From NCBI GenBank assembly GCA_045638525.1, contig JAZUBQ010000002.1, positions 46,332 through 110,331 on the forward strand: DNA of 64,000 nucleotides. The letters are read 5' to 3'. The position numbers and the translations under genes are program-made. The notes beneath the pieces were generated by a model. It ran no database searches, was not told where the DNA came from, and was given only the letters and a program-made list of their open reading frames with translations. The stretch is from SIG452 sp045638525. Its GTDB lineage: Bacteria; Bacillota; Clostridia; UMGS1840. Positions 41,774 through 49,807 of the stretch are shown here, in pieces; position 1 is the stretch's first letter, and each line of letters begins with the position of its first letter.

Positions 41774-42865
41774 TTAATATCCAATTTCCACCACTCGTAG
41801 TTGTATATCCGGAATCTCTTCAATAGAAATTGTTATCACATCTCCTAAGGGTGCGTCCAAATTCTGGATGCTCCCCTTTTGCTTGGTAACAACTGCTTTT
41901 TCATCACGAAGCAAGGTAAAAACGCCTTGAAGACTATCATCGTCAACCGAAAGAACTTCTTCTAACTGTAGCATATAGGTTTGTTCTCCCATAGTGAAGC
42001 TTCCTTCCAACGTAATTTCGGAAGAAGTTTCACCAAATTCCATTCCCAATAAGCCAACAGCTTTTTTCCCGTTAAATTTAACTGCCTGCAAACTATAAAA
42101 GTCGGCAATTACCGATTGGGAATTGTTTTCATCATCTGGCAATTTTGCAATCAGGCGATAGTCATATTCTTGGGTATGTAAGGAAAGCTTGGTTCCCTCT
42201 ACTGTCAGCGTTCCTTTGATGGACTCGTGGCGAATACTTCCATTCATCGAAACATCAAAATAACCGGTAAAGCCGGTTTCTTCCGTGGATATTACTTCTG
42301 TCAATATCATATCGCAATCCACATAATCTGCCAGCCCACCGTTATTGCAACGCAGTTTGGCAGAAAAGCTGGCATTGGGTTGTGATACATCCCAGGCGGT
42401 TTTGATTTCGCCTTTGATGGCATTCTCGGTATAGCCTGAAATTTGCAGAATGTTCGTGGTGGTATAGGAATATTCACCGGATGTTGTTGTTGAAGCAGGC
42501 GTTGGAGTCGGTTTTTGCGTCGGTTTGGGTGTTTGGGTCGGTTTTGGAGTAGCAGTTGGTTCCGGCGTTGCCGAAAGCTTATCTGTCAAATAAATACTCT
42601 TTGTATCACCATCCCAAGATACCTCTTGCCCCAAAGCTTCAGCCACTGCACGAATCGGAAGATAAGTGGTTCCATCCACAATAAAAGGTTCCACGTTATT
42701 ACCGTTGGCATCTTTCGGATGGAGTTTTGTTCCGTTTTGGTAAATTTTAATATCGGTATACCAAGCTTCCAACAGTTCTACTGTTGTTTTTGCGGTAGCA
42801 ATTCCACTTGTAAGCATACCGCCGATAACAATGCCGGATACAAGACTTTTCAAGTTGTGTTTCAT
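41774..42865 (-). CDS. Secreted stalk-domain protein with Pro/Thr linker
   Basis: 363 residues; AGGAGG lies 8 bases before the ATG. The signal peptide (VSGIVIGGMLTSGIATA) leads into a short copper-amine-oxidase-N-like domain (about 30-95) with IKIYQNGTKLHPKDANG, FIVDGTTYLPIRAVAEALGQEVSWDG and IYLTDK. A linker of TPKPTQ-like repeats and a C-terminal beta-rich domain of about 220 residues follow; I do not recognise the latter. The start codon lies 42 bases after the terminator of a structured RNA transcribed on the same strand, so expression may be controlled by read-through of that terminator (inference). Confidence 0.72.
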   Translation of the reverse strand: MKHNLKSLVSGIVIGGMLTSGIATAKTTVELLEAWYTDIKIYQNGTKLHPKDANGNNVEPFIVDGTTYLPIRAVAEALGQEVSWDGDTKSIYLTDKLSATPEPTATPKPTQTPKPTQKPTPTPASTTTSGEYSYTTTNILQISGYTENAIKGEIKTAWDVSQPNASFSAKLRCNNGGLADYVDCDMILTEVISTEETGFTGYFDVSMNGSIRHESIKGTLTVEGTKLSLHTQEYDYRLIAKLPDDENNSQSVIADFYSLQAVKFNGKKAVGLLGMEFGETSSEITLEGSFTMGEQTYMLQLEEVLSVDDDSLQGVFTLLRDEKAVVTKQKGSIQNLDAPLGDVITISIEEIPDIQLRVVEIGY

Positions 42866-42906
42866 ACTGTTTGCCTCCTAAAAATGAATTTATGTATTGC
42901 TGAGCA

Positions 42907-42941
42907 TAAAAAAATGCGCAGCGTTTTGGAACGCCACGCAT
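42907..42941 (-). terminator. Terminator of structured RNA 1
   Basis: ATGCGTGGCGT-TCCAAA-ACGCTGCGCAT with two G-U pairs, then a T7 run on the minus strand. It is followed within 35 bases by the ribosome site of the 41774-42865 gene. Confidence 0.75.
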
Positions 42942-43080
42942 GAAAAATGCACAGCTCCTTTTGCTGCGACACAAATTCATTCATCCTATTAAAGCATGCT
43001 GAAACAGAGCCTGCATTTTTACACAAAAAGGTATAAAAATACACACTTTAATAGGGAACATTATTGAATTTATGTCGCAA
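42914..43080 (-). ncRNA. Rod-shaped structured RNA 1 (unidentified)
   Basis: Transcribed from the promoter at 43085-43113, starting at its closing stem. Arms TTGCGACATAAATTCA (43065-43080) and TGAATTTGTGTCGCAG (42964-42979) pair. An internal loop follows, then CCTATTAAAG (43046-43055) pairs with CTTTAATAGG (42985-42994), then an apical region of about 50 bases. After the rod comes TTTTTCATGCGTGGC and the terminator. The segment TTTTTnnTGCGTGGC and the overall plan are shared with RNA 2 at 56771-56993. A riboswitch/attenuator or a 6S-like RNA are both possible; I recognise neither consensus. Confidence 0.55.
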
Positions 43081-43084
43081 GAAC

Positions 43085-43113
43085 ATTATACCACAACATT
43101 TTTCATTTGTCTA
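43085..43113 (-). promoter_or_regulatory. Promoter of structured RNA 1
   Basis: Minus strand: TAGACA (43108-43113), 17 bases, TATAAT (43085-43090). The expected start falls within a few bases of the closing stem. Confidence 0.7.
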
Positions 43114-43191
43114 TATTTTTTTCATATTTTCTTGCAAGCAAGCTTTCTGATAATACCGTCAAAAAAACGAAATAACACATAACGAAAAAAC

Positions 43192-43221
43192 AAAAAGCAT
43201 GGAATCAAATCCATGCTTTTT
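43192..43221 (-). terminator. Terminator of rny
   Basis: AAAAAGCATGGA-TTTGAT-TCCATGCTTTTT (minus strand), 27 bases past the rny stop. Confidence 0.85.
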
Positions 43222-43248
43222 GCAGTCTGTATTCTTTTAAGAGCTATT

Positions 43249-44802
43249 TTATTTTGCGTAGTCTACCACGCGGGTTTCTCTGATCAGATTTACTTTAATC
43301 TGACCGGGATATTCCATTTCATTTTCAATCTTTTTCGCAATTTCTCTGCCGATTAAGATCATTGCTTCATCATTTACATCGTCCGGTTTTACCATAATAC
43401 GAACTTCACGACCTGCAGAAATCGCAAACGCTTTGTCCACACCTTTGAAGGAAGTAGCAACTTCTTCCAGTTTCTGTAAACGTTTGATGTAATTTTCGAT
43501 GTTTTCACGTCTTGCACCGGGTCTTGCAGCAGAGATAGCATCTGCGGCAGCTACGATACAAGCGATGGTGCTTTCCGGTTCCACGTCACCGTGATGAGCC
43601 ATAATCGCATTTAAGATAATTGCATCTTCTTTATATTTTTTCGCAACATCGGCACCAATCTGGATATGAGATCCTTCCACTTCGTGGTCGATGGATTTAC
43701 CGATATCGTGCAGTAACCCGGCACGTTTTGCCAAAGTTACATCAATGCCCAATTCGCCTGCAATCAAGCCTGCAATCTGAGACACTTCAATCGAATGTTG
43801 CAACACATTCTGACCATAACTGGTTCTGTATTTCAAACGGCCCAGCAAACGAACCAATTCGGGATGAAGATTATGAACACCGGTATCGAAGGTTGCTGCT
43901 TCCCCTGCTTTTTTAATGGTATTATCCACTTCTTTCTGGGATTTATGCAACATTTCTTCAATTCTTGCCGGATGAATACGACCATCCTGAATCAATTTTT
44001 CCAATGTCAGGCGGGCAACTTCACGACGAACCGGATCAAAACCGCTCAAAATAACGGCTTCCGGAGTATCGTCAATGATAAAGTCAATACCGGTCAGCTG
44101 TTCTAAAGAACGAATGTTTCTGCCTTCACGACCAATGATTCGACCCTTCATATCTTCGCTGGGCAATGCCACAACAGATACGGTAACATCGGAAACATGA
44201 TCGGATGCACATCTCTGGATGGCACCGGTAATGATTTCTCTTGCTTTTTCGTCACAAACATCTTTGGTTTGTTCTTCAATTTCTTTGATTTTCAAAGCAG
44301 CTTCCACTCTGACTTCATCTTCGATGTTCTTAATGAGGTAAGCTTTAGCTTCTTCTTTGGTTAATCCGGAAATCTTTTCCAGAATTTCCAACTGACGTTT
44401 CTGAATTTCGTTGGTCTGCTCGGTTTTTTCTTCCAGTTGTTTTTCCCGAAGCTTCAGATTTTCTTCTTTTTTCTCAATGGTTTCCATCTTTTTATCCAGC
44501 TGTTCTTCCTTCTGGATATAACGTTTTTCCATTTTTTGAACTTCCAAGCGACGTTCTTTGATTTCTTTTTCTGCTTCGGTTCTTGTTTTTAAAATTTCTT
44601 CCTTAGCTTCAATCAATGCTTCTTTCTTTTTTGCTTCCGAATTTTTAATCGCATCATTTAAAATCTTTTTTGCCTGTTCTTCGGCACTACCGATTTCTGC
44701 CTCTGCAATTTTTTTGCGGTATATAATACCCAAGCGGAATGCAATAATAAATGCAACAAGCGCTGAACCCAAGGAAATTGCTGTTACAACTAATGGACTC
44801 AT
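43249..44802 (-). CDS. rny: Ribonuclease Y
   Basis: 517 residues; the ATG at 44802 has GGAG 10 bases upstream, and a TTG three codons earlier is less likely. A membrane anchor (LVVTAISLGSALVAFIIAF) is followed by a coiled coil (about 40-190) rich in Lys/Glu, a KH domain (GRIIGREGRNIRSLEQLTGI) and an HD domain (LLHDIGKSIDHEVEGSH, MAHHGD) with the metal-binding His-Asp pair. It is the endoribonuclease that starts mRNA decay in many Firmicutes, at the membrane. Transcribed alone with a leader of about 375 bases. Confidence 0.96.
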   Translation of the reverse strand: MSPLVVTAISLGSALVAFIIAFRLGIIYRKKIAEAEIGSAEEQAKKILNDAIKNSEAKKKEALIEAKEEILKTRTEAEKEIKERRLEVQKMEKRYIQKEEQLDKKMETIEKKEENLKLREKQLEEKTEQTNEIQKRQLEILEKISGLTKEEAKAYLIKNIEDEVRVEAALKIKEIEEQTKDVCDEKAREIITGAIQRCASDHVSDVTVSVVALPSEDMKGRIIGREGRNIRSLEQLTGIDFIIDDTPEAVILSGFDPVRREVARLTLEKLIQDGRIHPARIEEMLHKSQKEVDNTIKKAGEAATFDTGVHNLHPELVRLLGRLKYRTSYGQNVLQHSIEVSQIAGLIAGELGIDVTLAKRAGLLHDIGKSIDHEVEGSHIQIGADVAKKYKEDAIILNAIMAHHGDVEPESTIACIVAAADAISAARPGARRENIENYIKRLQKLEEVATSFKGVDKAFAISAGREVRIMVKPDDVNDEAMILIGREIAKKIENEMEYPGQIKVNLIRETRVVDYAK

Positions 44803-45183
44803 AATTTGCAATCTCCGTTTCTGTATAGAAACCTCGCAAATCCGATATTCTTATCTGAAAAAATCTGAAAACTCTGATATTTTCCCCAAACAAAAATCAA
44901 GTGAAAATACCCTTTCTATGTATTGCTCCTTTACGGAAAATCTCACAAAAAAACTTTTCTGAAATCACCATAAAAAATGATACAAAAAAAGAAATCCACC
45001 AAAGGAACCCCTCATGCCATCATACCGGAACAATCAATAGTAAATGCTATAATTTCGTTTATATTTCTATTTAAACAATGAAAAATGAAACTAATTTATA
45101 AACAGATTCAGCTAAGATAACCAATATCTTTTTCGCAATCTTCTATATCAAATTTAAATTTTCGGTTAAAAATAACCTTTTAT
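44803..45183 (-). promoter_or_regulatory. Long rny leader
   Basis: Transcription from the promoter at 45184-45212 would give about 375 untranslated bases, long for a single-gene unit. Only small structures are visible, such as GGTTA-TTTT-TAACC at the 5' end. There is no ORF with a ribosome site that I trust. It could serve autoregulation by RNase cleavage (inference). Confidence 0.4.
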
Positions 45184-45212
45184 ATTTTATAACTTTTTTC
45201 AGCTTCTGTCAA
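45184..45212 (-). promoter_or_regulatory. Promoter of rny
   Basis: Minus strand: TTGACA (45207-45212), 17 bases, TAAAAT (45184-45189). Confidence 0.7.
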
Positions 45213-45293
45213 GGGCTTTTCCAATATTTTTATCAGAATTTCAAACAAATTTGTTTCCTATCGCCGAAAAAAAAGAATTTTTTCTAAAAAAGC

Positions 45294-45322
45294 TTTACAA
45301 AGCTATGGAATAATGCTATACT
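45294..45322 (+). promoter_or_regulatory. Promoter of the Xer-like gene
   Basis: TTTACA (45294-45299), 17 bases, TATACT (45317-45322); GAAGGGAA precedes the ATG at 45362. Confidence 0.65.
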
Positions 45323-45361
45323 TTCTTTTAATCCATTTTATAATAAGAAGGGAATTTCCTT

Positions 45362-46270
45362 ATGATGGAACAACTGTTAACAGACTTTTTGACGTTCTTG
45401 CAACAATCCCGTCAAATGAAAGAAAACACAATAAAATCTTACGAAAGAGACTTACGTTGCTTTCTTTCTTTTGTACCTTCCGATGATGACACGAACTGCC
45501 AACAAATCTGCGACAGTTTTCCACAGTATATCGAATACTTAAAAAGTTGTGACCGTTCTGCTTCTACAATTTCCCGAAATATTGCATCGTTACGGTGTTT
45601 TTTTCGATATCTTCTGAGCAAAAATTTATTGCAGACCGACCCGTCAGAAGGAAAAAAATACGAACGGAATCCTGCTTCCGCCAACTCCAACGAAACCCTT
45701 CTGACCACAGACGAAGTGGATCGCTTGATCAGTCTTTCCAAAACAGAGGATATCAAAGGATATCGTGACTGTGCGATTCTGGAAACGCTGTATGCTACCG
45801 GACTAAAAGTCGGAGAGTTTTTAAATCTGAAAATCTCGGACTTACATTTAAAAGAGGGATACTTAACCGTAAACTCCGAAGAACATCCCCGCTATGTTCC
45901 GTTGTATAAAGGTGCCTTGTCTGCCATCAGAAACTATCTGAAATTTTCCAGAAAATATCTGCTGACCGTCAAAAAAACCGATGTGCTGTTTCTGAATCAA
46001 AATGGACTTCCGCTGTCCCGTCAGGGCTTATGGAAAATTTTAAAAACCTACGGCCAAAAAGCAGGAATCCAAAAAGAACTGACTCCCCATCTGTTCCGGC
46101 GGAGTATGGCAATGCATCTGGTGGAAAACGGTGCCGACCTTGCCGTAGTGCAGGAACTGTTGGGTCACAAAAGCATCGAACTGACCAAACAATATGTGAA
46201 AAACTTCAAGCCGAAAATTATTTCCGATTACGCCAGATATCATCCAAAATCCCGCCCTTCGGACGGATAA
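45362..46270 (+). CDS. Xer-like tyrosine recombinase with substituted catalytic residues
   Basis: 302 residues, the usual XerC/XerD length. An N-terminal SAM-like core-binding domain (1-100) precedes the catalytic domain. The family signature HLFRR..AMHLVENGADLAVVQELLGHKSI gives His243, Arg246 and His269, and Tyr278 is the expected nucleophile. The first catalytic Arg of the TGLR motif is Lys149 here (YATGLKVGEF), and the beta-hairpin Lys (usually GKGxK) is replaced by SEEHPR at 172-177. Activity may therefore be reduced or lost. It precedes dacF by 68 bases on the same strand, away from mobile elements, so a chromosomal rather than phage role is likely. Confidence 0.8.
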   Translation: MMEQLLTDFLTFLQQSRQMKENTIKSYERDLRCFLSFVPSDDDTNCQQICDSFPQYIEYLKSCDRSASTISRNIASLRCFFRYLLSKNLLQTDPSEGKKYERNPASANSNETLLTTDEVDRLISLSKTEDIKGYRDCAILETLYATGLKVGEFLNLKISDLHLKEGYLTVNSEEHPRYVPLYKGALSAIRNYLKFSRKYLLTVKKTDVLFLNQNGLPLSRQGLWKILKTYGQKAGIQKELTPHLFRRSMAMHLVENGADLAVVQELLGHKSIELTKQYVKNFKPKIISDYARYHPKSRPSDG

Positions 46271-46338
46271 TCGCTTCTAAAATTCATCTCAAAACATACA
46301 ATAGAACCAAAAACATTTCCTATGAAAGGATTGTAGCT

Positions 46339-47472
46339 ATGAAACTTTTCAAACGCAGTATCAGCTGTTTTTTGTGCTTATTTTTATTCTTCTCTTCTTG
46401 TGCGGTTATGGCACAGCCTGAACTTCCCGCAATGGATGCCACCTCCTATCTTCTGATGGAGGCTTCCACAGGAGAAATTCTGGCAGCGCACAACGAATCC
46501 GAACCCCGTGCGATTGCCAGCATCACAAAACTTATGACAGTTCTTCTCATTCTGGAAGAACTGCAGTCAGGCAATTTATCCCTGACTGATCAGGTTACTG
46601 CCGGCATCAATGCTTCCGAAATGGGCGGTTCCCAAATTTATTTAAAAGAAAACGAAGTAATGGATGTTGACACCTTGTTAAAATCCATTTTTGTTGCTTC
46701 CGCCAACGACTCTTGTGTTGCGCTGGCAGAGCATATTTCCGGAAGTGAAGTGGCATTTGTGGAACGTATGAACCAAAGAGCCCGGGAACTTGGTCTCACC
46801 CAGACTTCCTACAAAAATGTTCACGGTCTGGATGAAGAAGGACACTATTCTACCGCTACAGACGTCGCCAATCTGGCAAGAGAAGTCCTAAAACATGAAA
46901 TTGTGAAAAACTATACCGGAATTTGGCAGGAAAAGATTCGTAATGATACCTTTGAACTGACCAACACCAATAAGCTGATCCGTTTTTATGACGGTGCTAC
47001 CGGATTGAAAACCGGTTCCACCACCAACGCAGGTTGTTGCCTTTGTGCCACAGCAAAACGAAATCAGATGGAGCTAATTTCCGTCACACTCAACTCCCCT
47101 ACCGATGCCACCCGTTTCTCGGATGGTAAAAAGCTGTTGGACTACGGCTTTGCAAATTACAATCTTACTCCTCTTGCAAAAACGACAGAAATCTTTGCCC
47201 AGGCAAACATCCGCTATGCAAAAGAAGATACCGTCAATTTATATCCCAAAGAAGATTTGAATCTTCTGACTAAAAAAAGCGATACCGCTGAGACTGTATC
47301 CCGTGTGGAACTGACTCCCGTGAAAGCGCCTCTTGCCAAAGGAAGCGTATGCGGAAAACTGATATTTGAAGCAAACGGAGAAATTGTCAAAGAAACCGAA
47401 CTGGTTTTGACAGAAGATGTTGCCAAACAATCCTGGTTAGATACACTAAAAGATTTTCTCAAGGTGATTTAA
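46339..47472 (+). CDS. dacF: D-alanyl-D-alanine carboxypeptidase (DacF-type, penicillin-binding)
   Basis: 377 residues; the ATG at 46339 follows GAAAGGATTGTAGCT, and a longer upstream frame overlaps the Xer-like gene and has no ribosome site. Signal peptide SISCFLCLFLFFSSCAVMA, then peptidase S11 motifs: ASITKLM with the catalytic Ser (SxxK), SANDSC (SxN) and LKTGSTTNAG (KTG). A C-terminal beta domain and a weak amphipathic end (WLDTLKDFLKVI) may bind the membrane. It trims the terminal D-Ala of peptidoglycan stem peptides. The stop directly abuts the TTG start of the next gene. Confidence 0.9.
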   Translation: MKLFKRSISCFLCLFLFFSSCAVMAQPELPAMDATSYLLMEASTGEILAAHNESEPRAIASITKLMTVLLILEELQSGNLSLTDQVTAGINASEMGGSQIYLKENEVMDVDTLLKSIFVASANDSCVALAEHISGSEVAFVERMNQRARELGLTQTSYKNVHGLDEEGHYSTATDVANLAREVLKHEIVKNYTGIWQEKIRNDTFELTNTNKLIRFYDGATGLKTGSTTNAGCCLCATAKRNQMELISVTLNSPTDATRFSDGKKLLDYGFANYNLTPLAKTTEIFAQANIRYAKEDTVNLYPKEDLNLLTKKSDTAETVSRVELTPVKAPLAKGSVCGKLIFEANGEIVKETELVLTEDVAKQSWLDTLKDFLKVI

Positions 47473-49002
47473 TTGCATAAGAAACTTTCCGGTTTTTTCT
47501 TTCGGAAAACCACAGCACTTGTCATTTTAATATTGTTACAACTTGCCATTCTCCTACTTTCTCTCTGGCGAATGGCAAGATTTTTTCCTTATGTCTACGG
47601 AACCCTTCTGCTGCTCAGCATTGTGGTTATGGTGTGGCTCATCAATTCTGACACCAATCCATCCTACAAGTTAGCGTGGACCATTCCGATTCTTGTGCTT
47701 CCTGTCTTCGGCGGCTTTTTTTATTTGCTGTTCGGAACTTCCAAAGTCAGCTCCCGCCTGAAAAAGAATATGGAATCTCAGCAAAAATTCAAAACTCTGT
47801 ATTTGCAACAAGACCCTTTGGTAGCAGAAGAAATCAAAACACTTCCTCCCGCTATGCAAATCCAGATGAATTACGTGCAACGTGCAGGTTATCCGGTATA
47901 CCGTAACGAATCCACCCGTTTTTTCCGATTAGGTGACGAAAAATTTGTGCAGATGCTGACAGAATTGGAAAAGGCCGAACAATACATTTTTATGGAGTAT
48001 TTCATCATTGCTCAAGGAACAATGTGGGAGCAAATCGAACAAATTCTTCAAAAAAAGGTAAAACAGGGTGTGGAAGTCCGTGTTATTTTTGATGACTGCG
48101 GCTCTTACGGCTTACTGCCACCAAACTTTGAAAAAAGGCTGAACGAAATGGGGATTCGCTGTCGGATTTTCAATCCGCTCAATCCCAGTCTTACCATCAC
48201 AATGAACAACCGTGACCACCGAAAAATCCTGATTGTCGACGGCAAAGTCGGATTTACCGGTGGCGTAAACATCGCAGATGAGTATATCAACCAACGAAAA
48301 CTTCACGGGCATTGGAAAGATGCCGCCGTGATGTTGGAAGGACAAGCTGTGAATACTCTGCTTAGCTTATTTTTTGAAATGTGGAATCTGATTGCCCCTG
48401 ATGACGAAGATGTTTCCCGATATTTTAAGCACTTTAGTGAGCCCGTTCCTACAGACGGTTATATTCAACCATACGGCTCCGATCCCTTTAGTGAGGAAAA
48501 TGTCGGAGAAAACATTTATCTGAATCTGATTTCCAAAGCAACCGAAGAAATCTTGATTATGACACCCTATCTGATTATTGACCACGAACTGACCTCAGCA
48601 CTGTGTCTGGCAGCAAAAAACGGTGTACGTGTCAAAATTCTGACTCCTCATATTGCCGATAAATGGTTTGTGCATCTGATGACTTGCGCTTCCTATCCGC
48701 AGCTCATGAAATCGGGAGTAGAAATCTATGAATACACACCGGGATTTGTGCACAGTAAAATTTTTGTAGTTGATAAAGAAATTGCGACGGTAGGAACCAT
48801 CAATCTGGATTATCGGAGTTTGTATCTTCATTTTGAATGCGGAACCCTTCTCTATCGCACCCAAGCGGTGGCAAAAATTCATGAAGATTACGAAAAAACA
48901 TTACAAAAATCTCAAAAAATCACCTTAGAAGATTGCGATAAAATCCCTTGGTACTATAGATTATTCCAAAAATTAATTAAGGTATTTTCTCCTTTGATGT
49001 AA
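47473..49002 (+). CDS. cls: Cardiolipin synthase (phospholipase D family)
   Basis: 509 residues. The start is TTG, directly after the dacF stop, with AAGGTG 6 bases upstream. Two N-terminal membrane helices are followed by two HKD motifs: DHRKILIVDGKVGFTGG and FVHSKIFVVDKEIATVGTINLD. It joins two phosphatidylglycerol molecules to cardiolipin at the membrane. Length and layout are normal for Firmicute Cls. It shares a transcription unit with dacF. Confidence 0.93.
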   Translation: MHKKLSGFFFRKTTALVILILLQLAILLLSLWRMARFFPYVYGTLLLLSIVVMVWLINSDTNPSYKLAWTIPILVLPVFGGFFYLLFGTSKVSSRLKKNMESQQKFKTLYLQQDPLVAEEIKTLPPAMQIQMNYVQRAGYPVYRNESTRFFRLGDEKFVQMLTELEKAEQYIFMEYFIIAQGTMWEQIEQILQKKVKQGVEVRVIFDDCGSYGLLPPNFEKRLNEMGIRCRIFNPLNPSLTITMNNRDHRKILIVDGKVGFTGGVNIADEYINQRKLHGHWKDAAVMLEGQAVNTLLSLFFEMWNLIAPDDEDVSRYFKHFSEPVPTDGYIQPYGSDPFSEENVGENIYLNLISKATEEILIMTPYLIIDHELTSALCLAAKNGVRVKILTPHIADKWFVHLMTCASYPQLMKSGVEIYEYTPGFVHSKIFVVDKEIATVGTINLDYRSLYLHFECGTLLYRTQAVAKIHEDYEKTLQKSQKITLEDCDKIPWYYRLFQKLIKVFSPLM

Positions 49003-49026
49003 ATGAATATAAGGCGGTGAAACACT

Positions 49027-49704
49027 ATGCAAACAGTCCTTTTTGCAGGAAAGAAAACAGCAGAACTTGTCTCCTATTTCGAAGCAAACTTTCCAAAAGA
49101 TATCGTTCTGTCAATTTTGTTTTCGGAAGAAGATATTTCACAATTTGAACCGGAGCTTGTGATCCTGGAAGAATCACAAACTTCCCGGATTCCCGCTCTG
49201 TTATCTTTACCGTCGCCTCCCGAGGTCGTAATCATAGGCGAAGGCACTTCTTCAAGCAATCTTCACTATATCGACGACCTTTCTCAGGAGTTCCCAAAAC
49301 TTCTGAAATCCATCACTTCACGGGAACCTACTCTGATTTTCAAAAAAGATAACCAAAAATTTGTATACCGTCAAAAAGATATCATCGCAATCATTGATGA
49401 TGCCGGAGTCAATATTCACCTCCGAAACGGAAATAAAATCATCCCGCGTGACGGCATTCGCAAAGTTTGTTCGCAGTTGTCTGATCAGATGTTTTTTCCC
49501 GTTACCAAAAAAATGGCGGCAAACATACTCTATGTATCCCAAATGGAATCAAATGCTGTCCTGATGGAAAACGGTTTGAGACTCCCCTTCTCCCCGCAGG
49601 AAAGGCAGTCTGTGGAAAATGCCTTCTACAAAATTAAATTCCAGGAAACTCTGTCCGGACGAAAAAAGAAGGCTACCTCGTCAAAAAAGAAGAAAGAAAT
49701 CTGA
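49027..49704 (+). CDS. Probable LytTR-like DNA-binding protein
   Basis: 225 residues; AAGGCGGTG precedes the ATG. The N-terminal 95 residues look like a degenerate receiver-type alpha/beta fold (VLFAGKK...LVILEE...VVIIGEG). Residues 100-205 fit a LytTR domain: KFVYRQKDIIAIIDDAGVNIHLRNG, RDGIRKVCSQLSDQMFFPVTKKMAANILYVSQME (given by its ends) and a NGLRLPFSPQERQSVE end. The C-terminus is strongly basic (GRKKKATSSKKKKE). It may be a regulator of cell-envelope genes. The assignment is by eye and uncertain. It follows cls in the same direction. Confidence 0.5.
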   Translation: MQTVLFAGKKTAELVSYFEANFPKDIVLSILFSEEDISQFEPELVILEESQTSRIPALLSLPSPPEVVIIGEGTSSSNLHYIDDLSQEFPKLLKSITSREPTLIFKKDNQKFVYRQKDIIAIIDDAGVNIHLRNGNKIIPRDGIRKVCSQLSDQMFFPVTKKMAANILYVSQMESNAVLMENGLRLPFSPQERQSVENAFYKIKFQETLSGRKKKATSSKKKKEI

Positions 49705-49722
49705 AAAAATTCAATATTTTCC

Positions 49723-49751
49723 TTGCAATCGGCTAAAAAATATGTTATAAT
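49723..49751 (+). promoter_or_regulatory. Promoter of the RpiR-yhiN-cmk-plsC-ispH operon
   Basis: TTGCAA (49723-49728), 17 bases, TATAAT (49746-49751), 56 bases before the ATG. Confidence 0.7.
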
Positions 49752-49807
49752 TTCTCTATTGTGTAAAATTACCTGATGATACTTCGGGAAAGGAATCAAA
49801 AAACGCA

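Noticed and set aside
42914..43080. Identification of RNA 1 (and 2) as 6S RNA or a T-box
   Set aside because: The rod shape with a central loop would fit 6S RNA, but I cannot verify conserved positions. No T-box sequence (GGGTGG.ACCGCG) or specifier layout is seen.
46030..46338. Extended N-terminus of dacF
   Set aside because: It overlaps the Xer-like gene in another frame, is compositionally odd, and the signal peptide starts at 46339 with a ribosome site.
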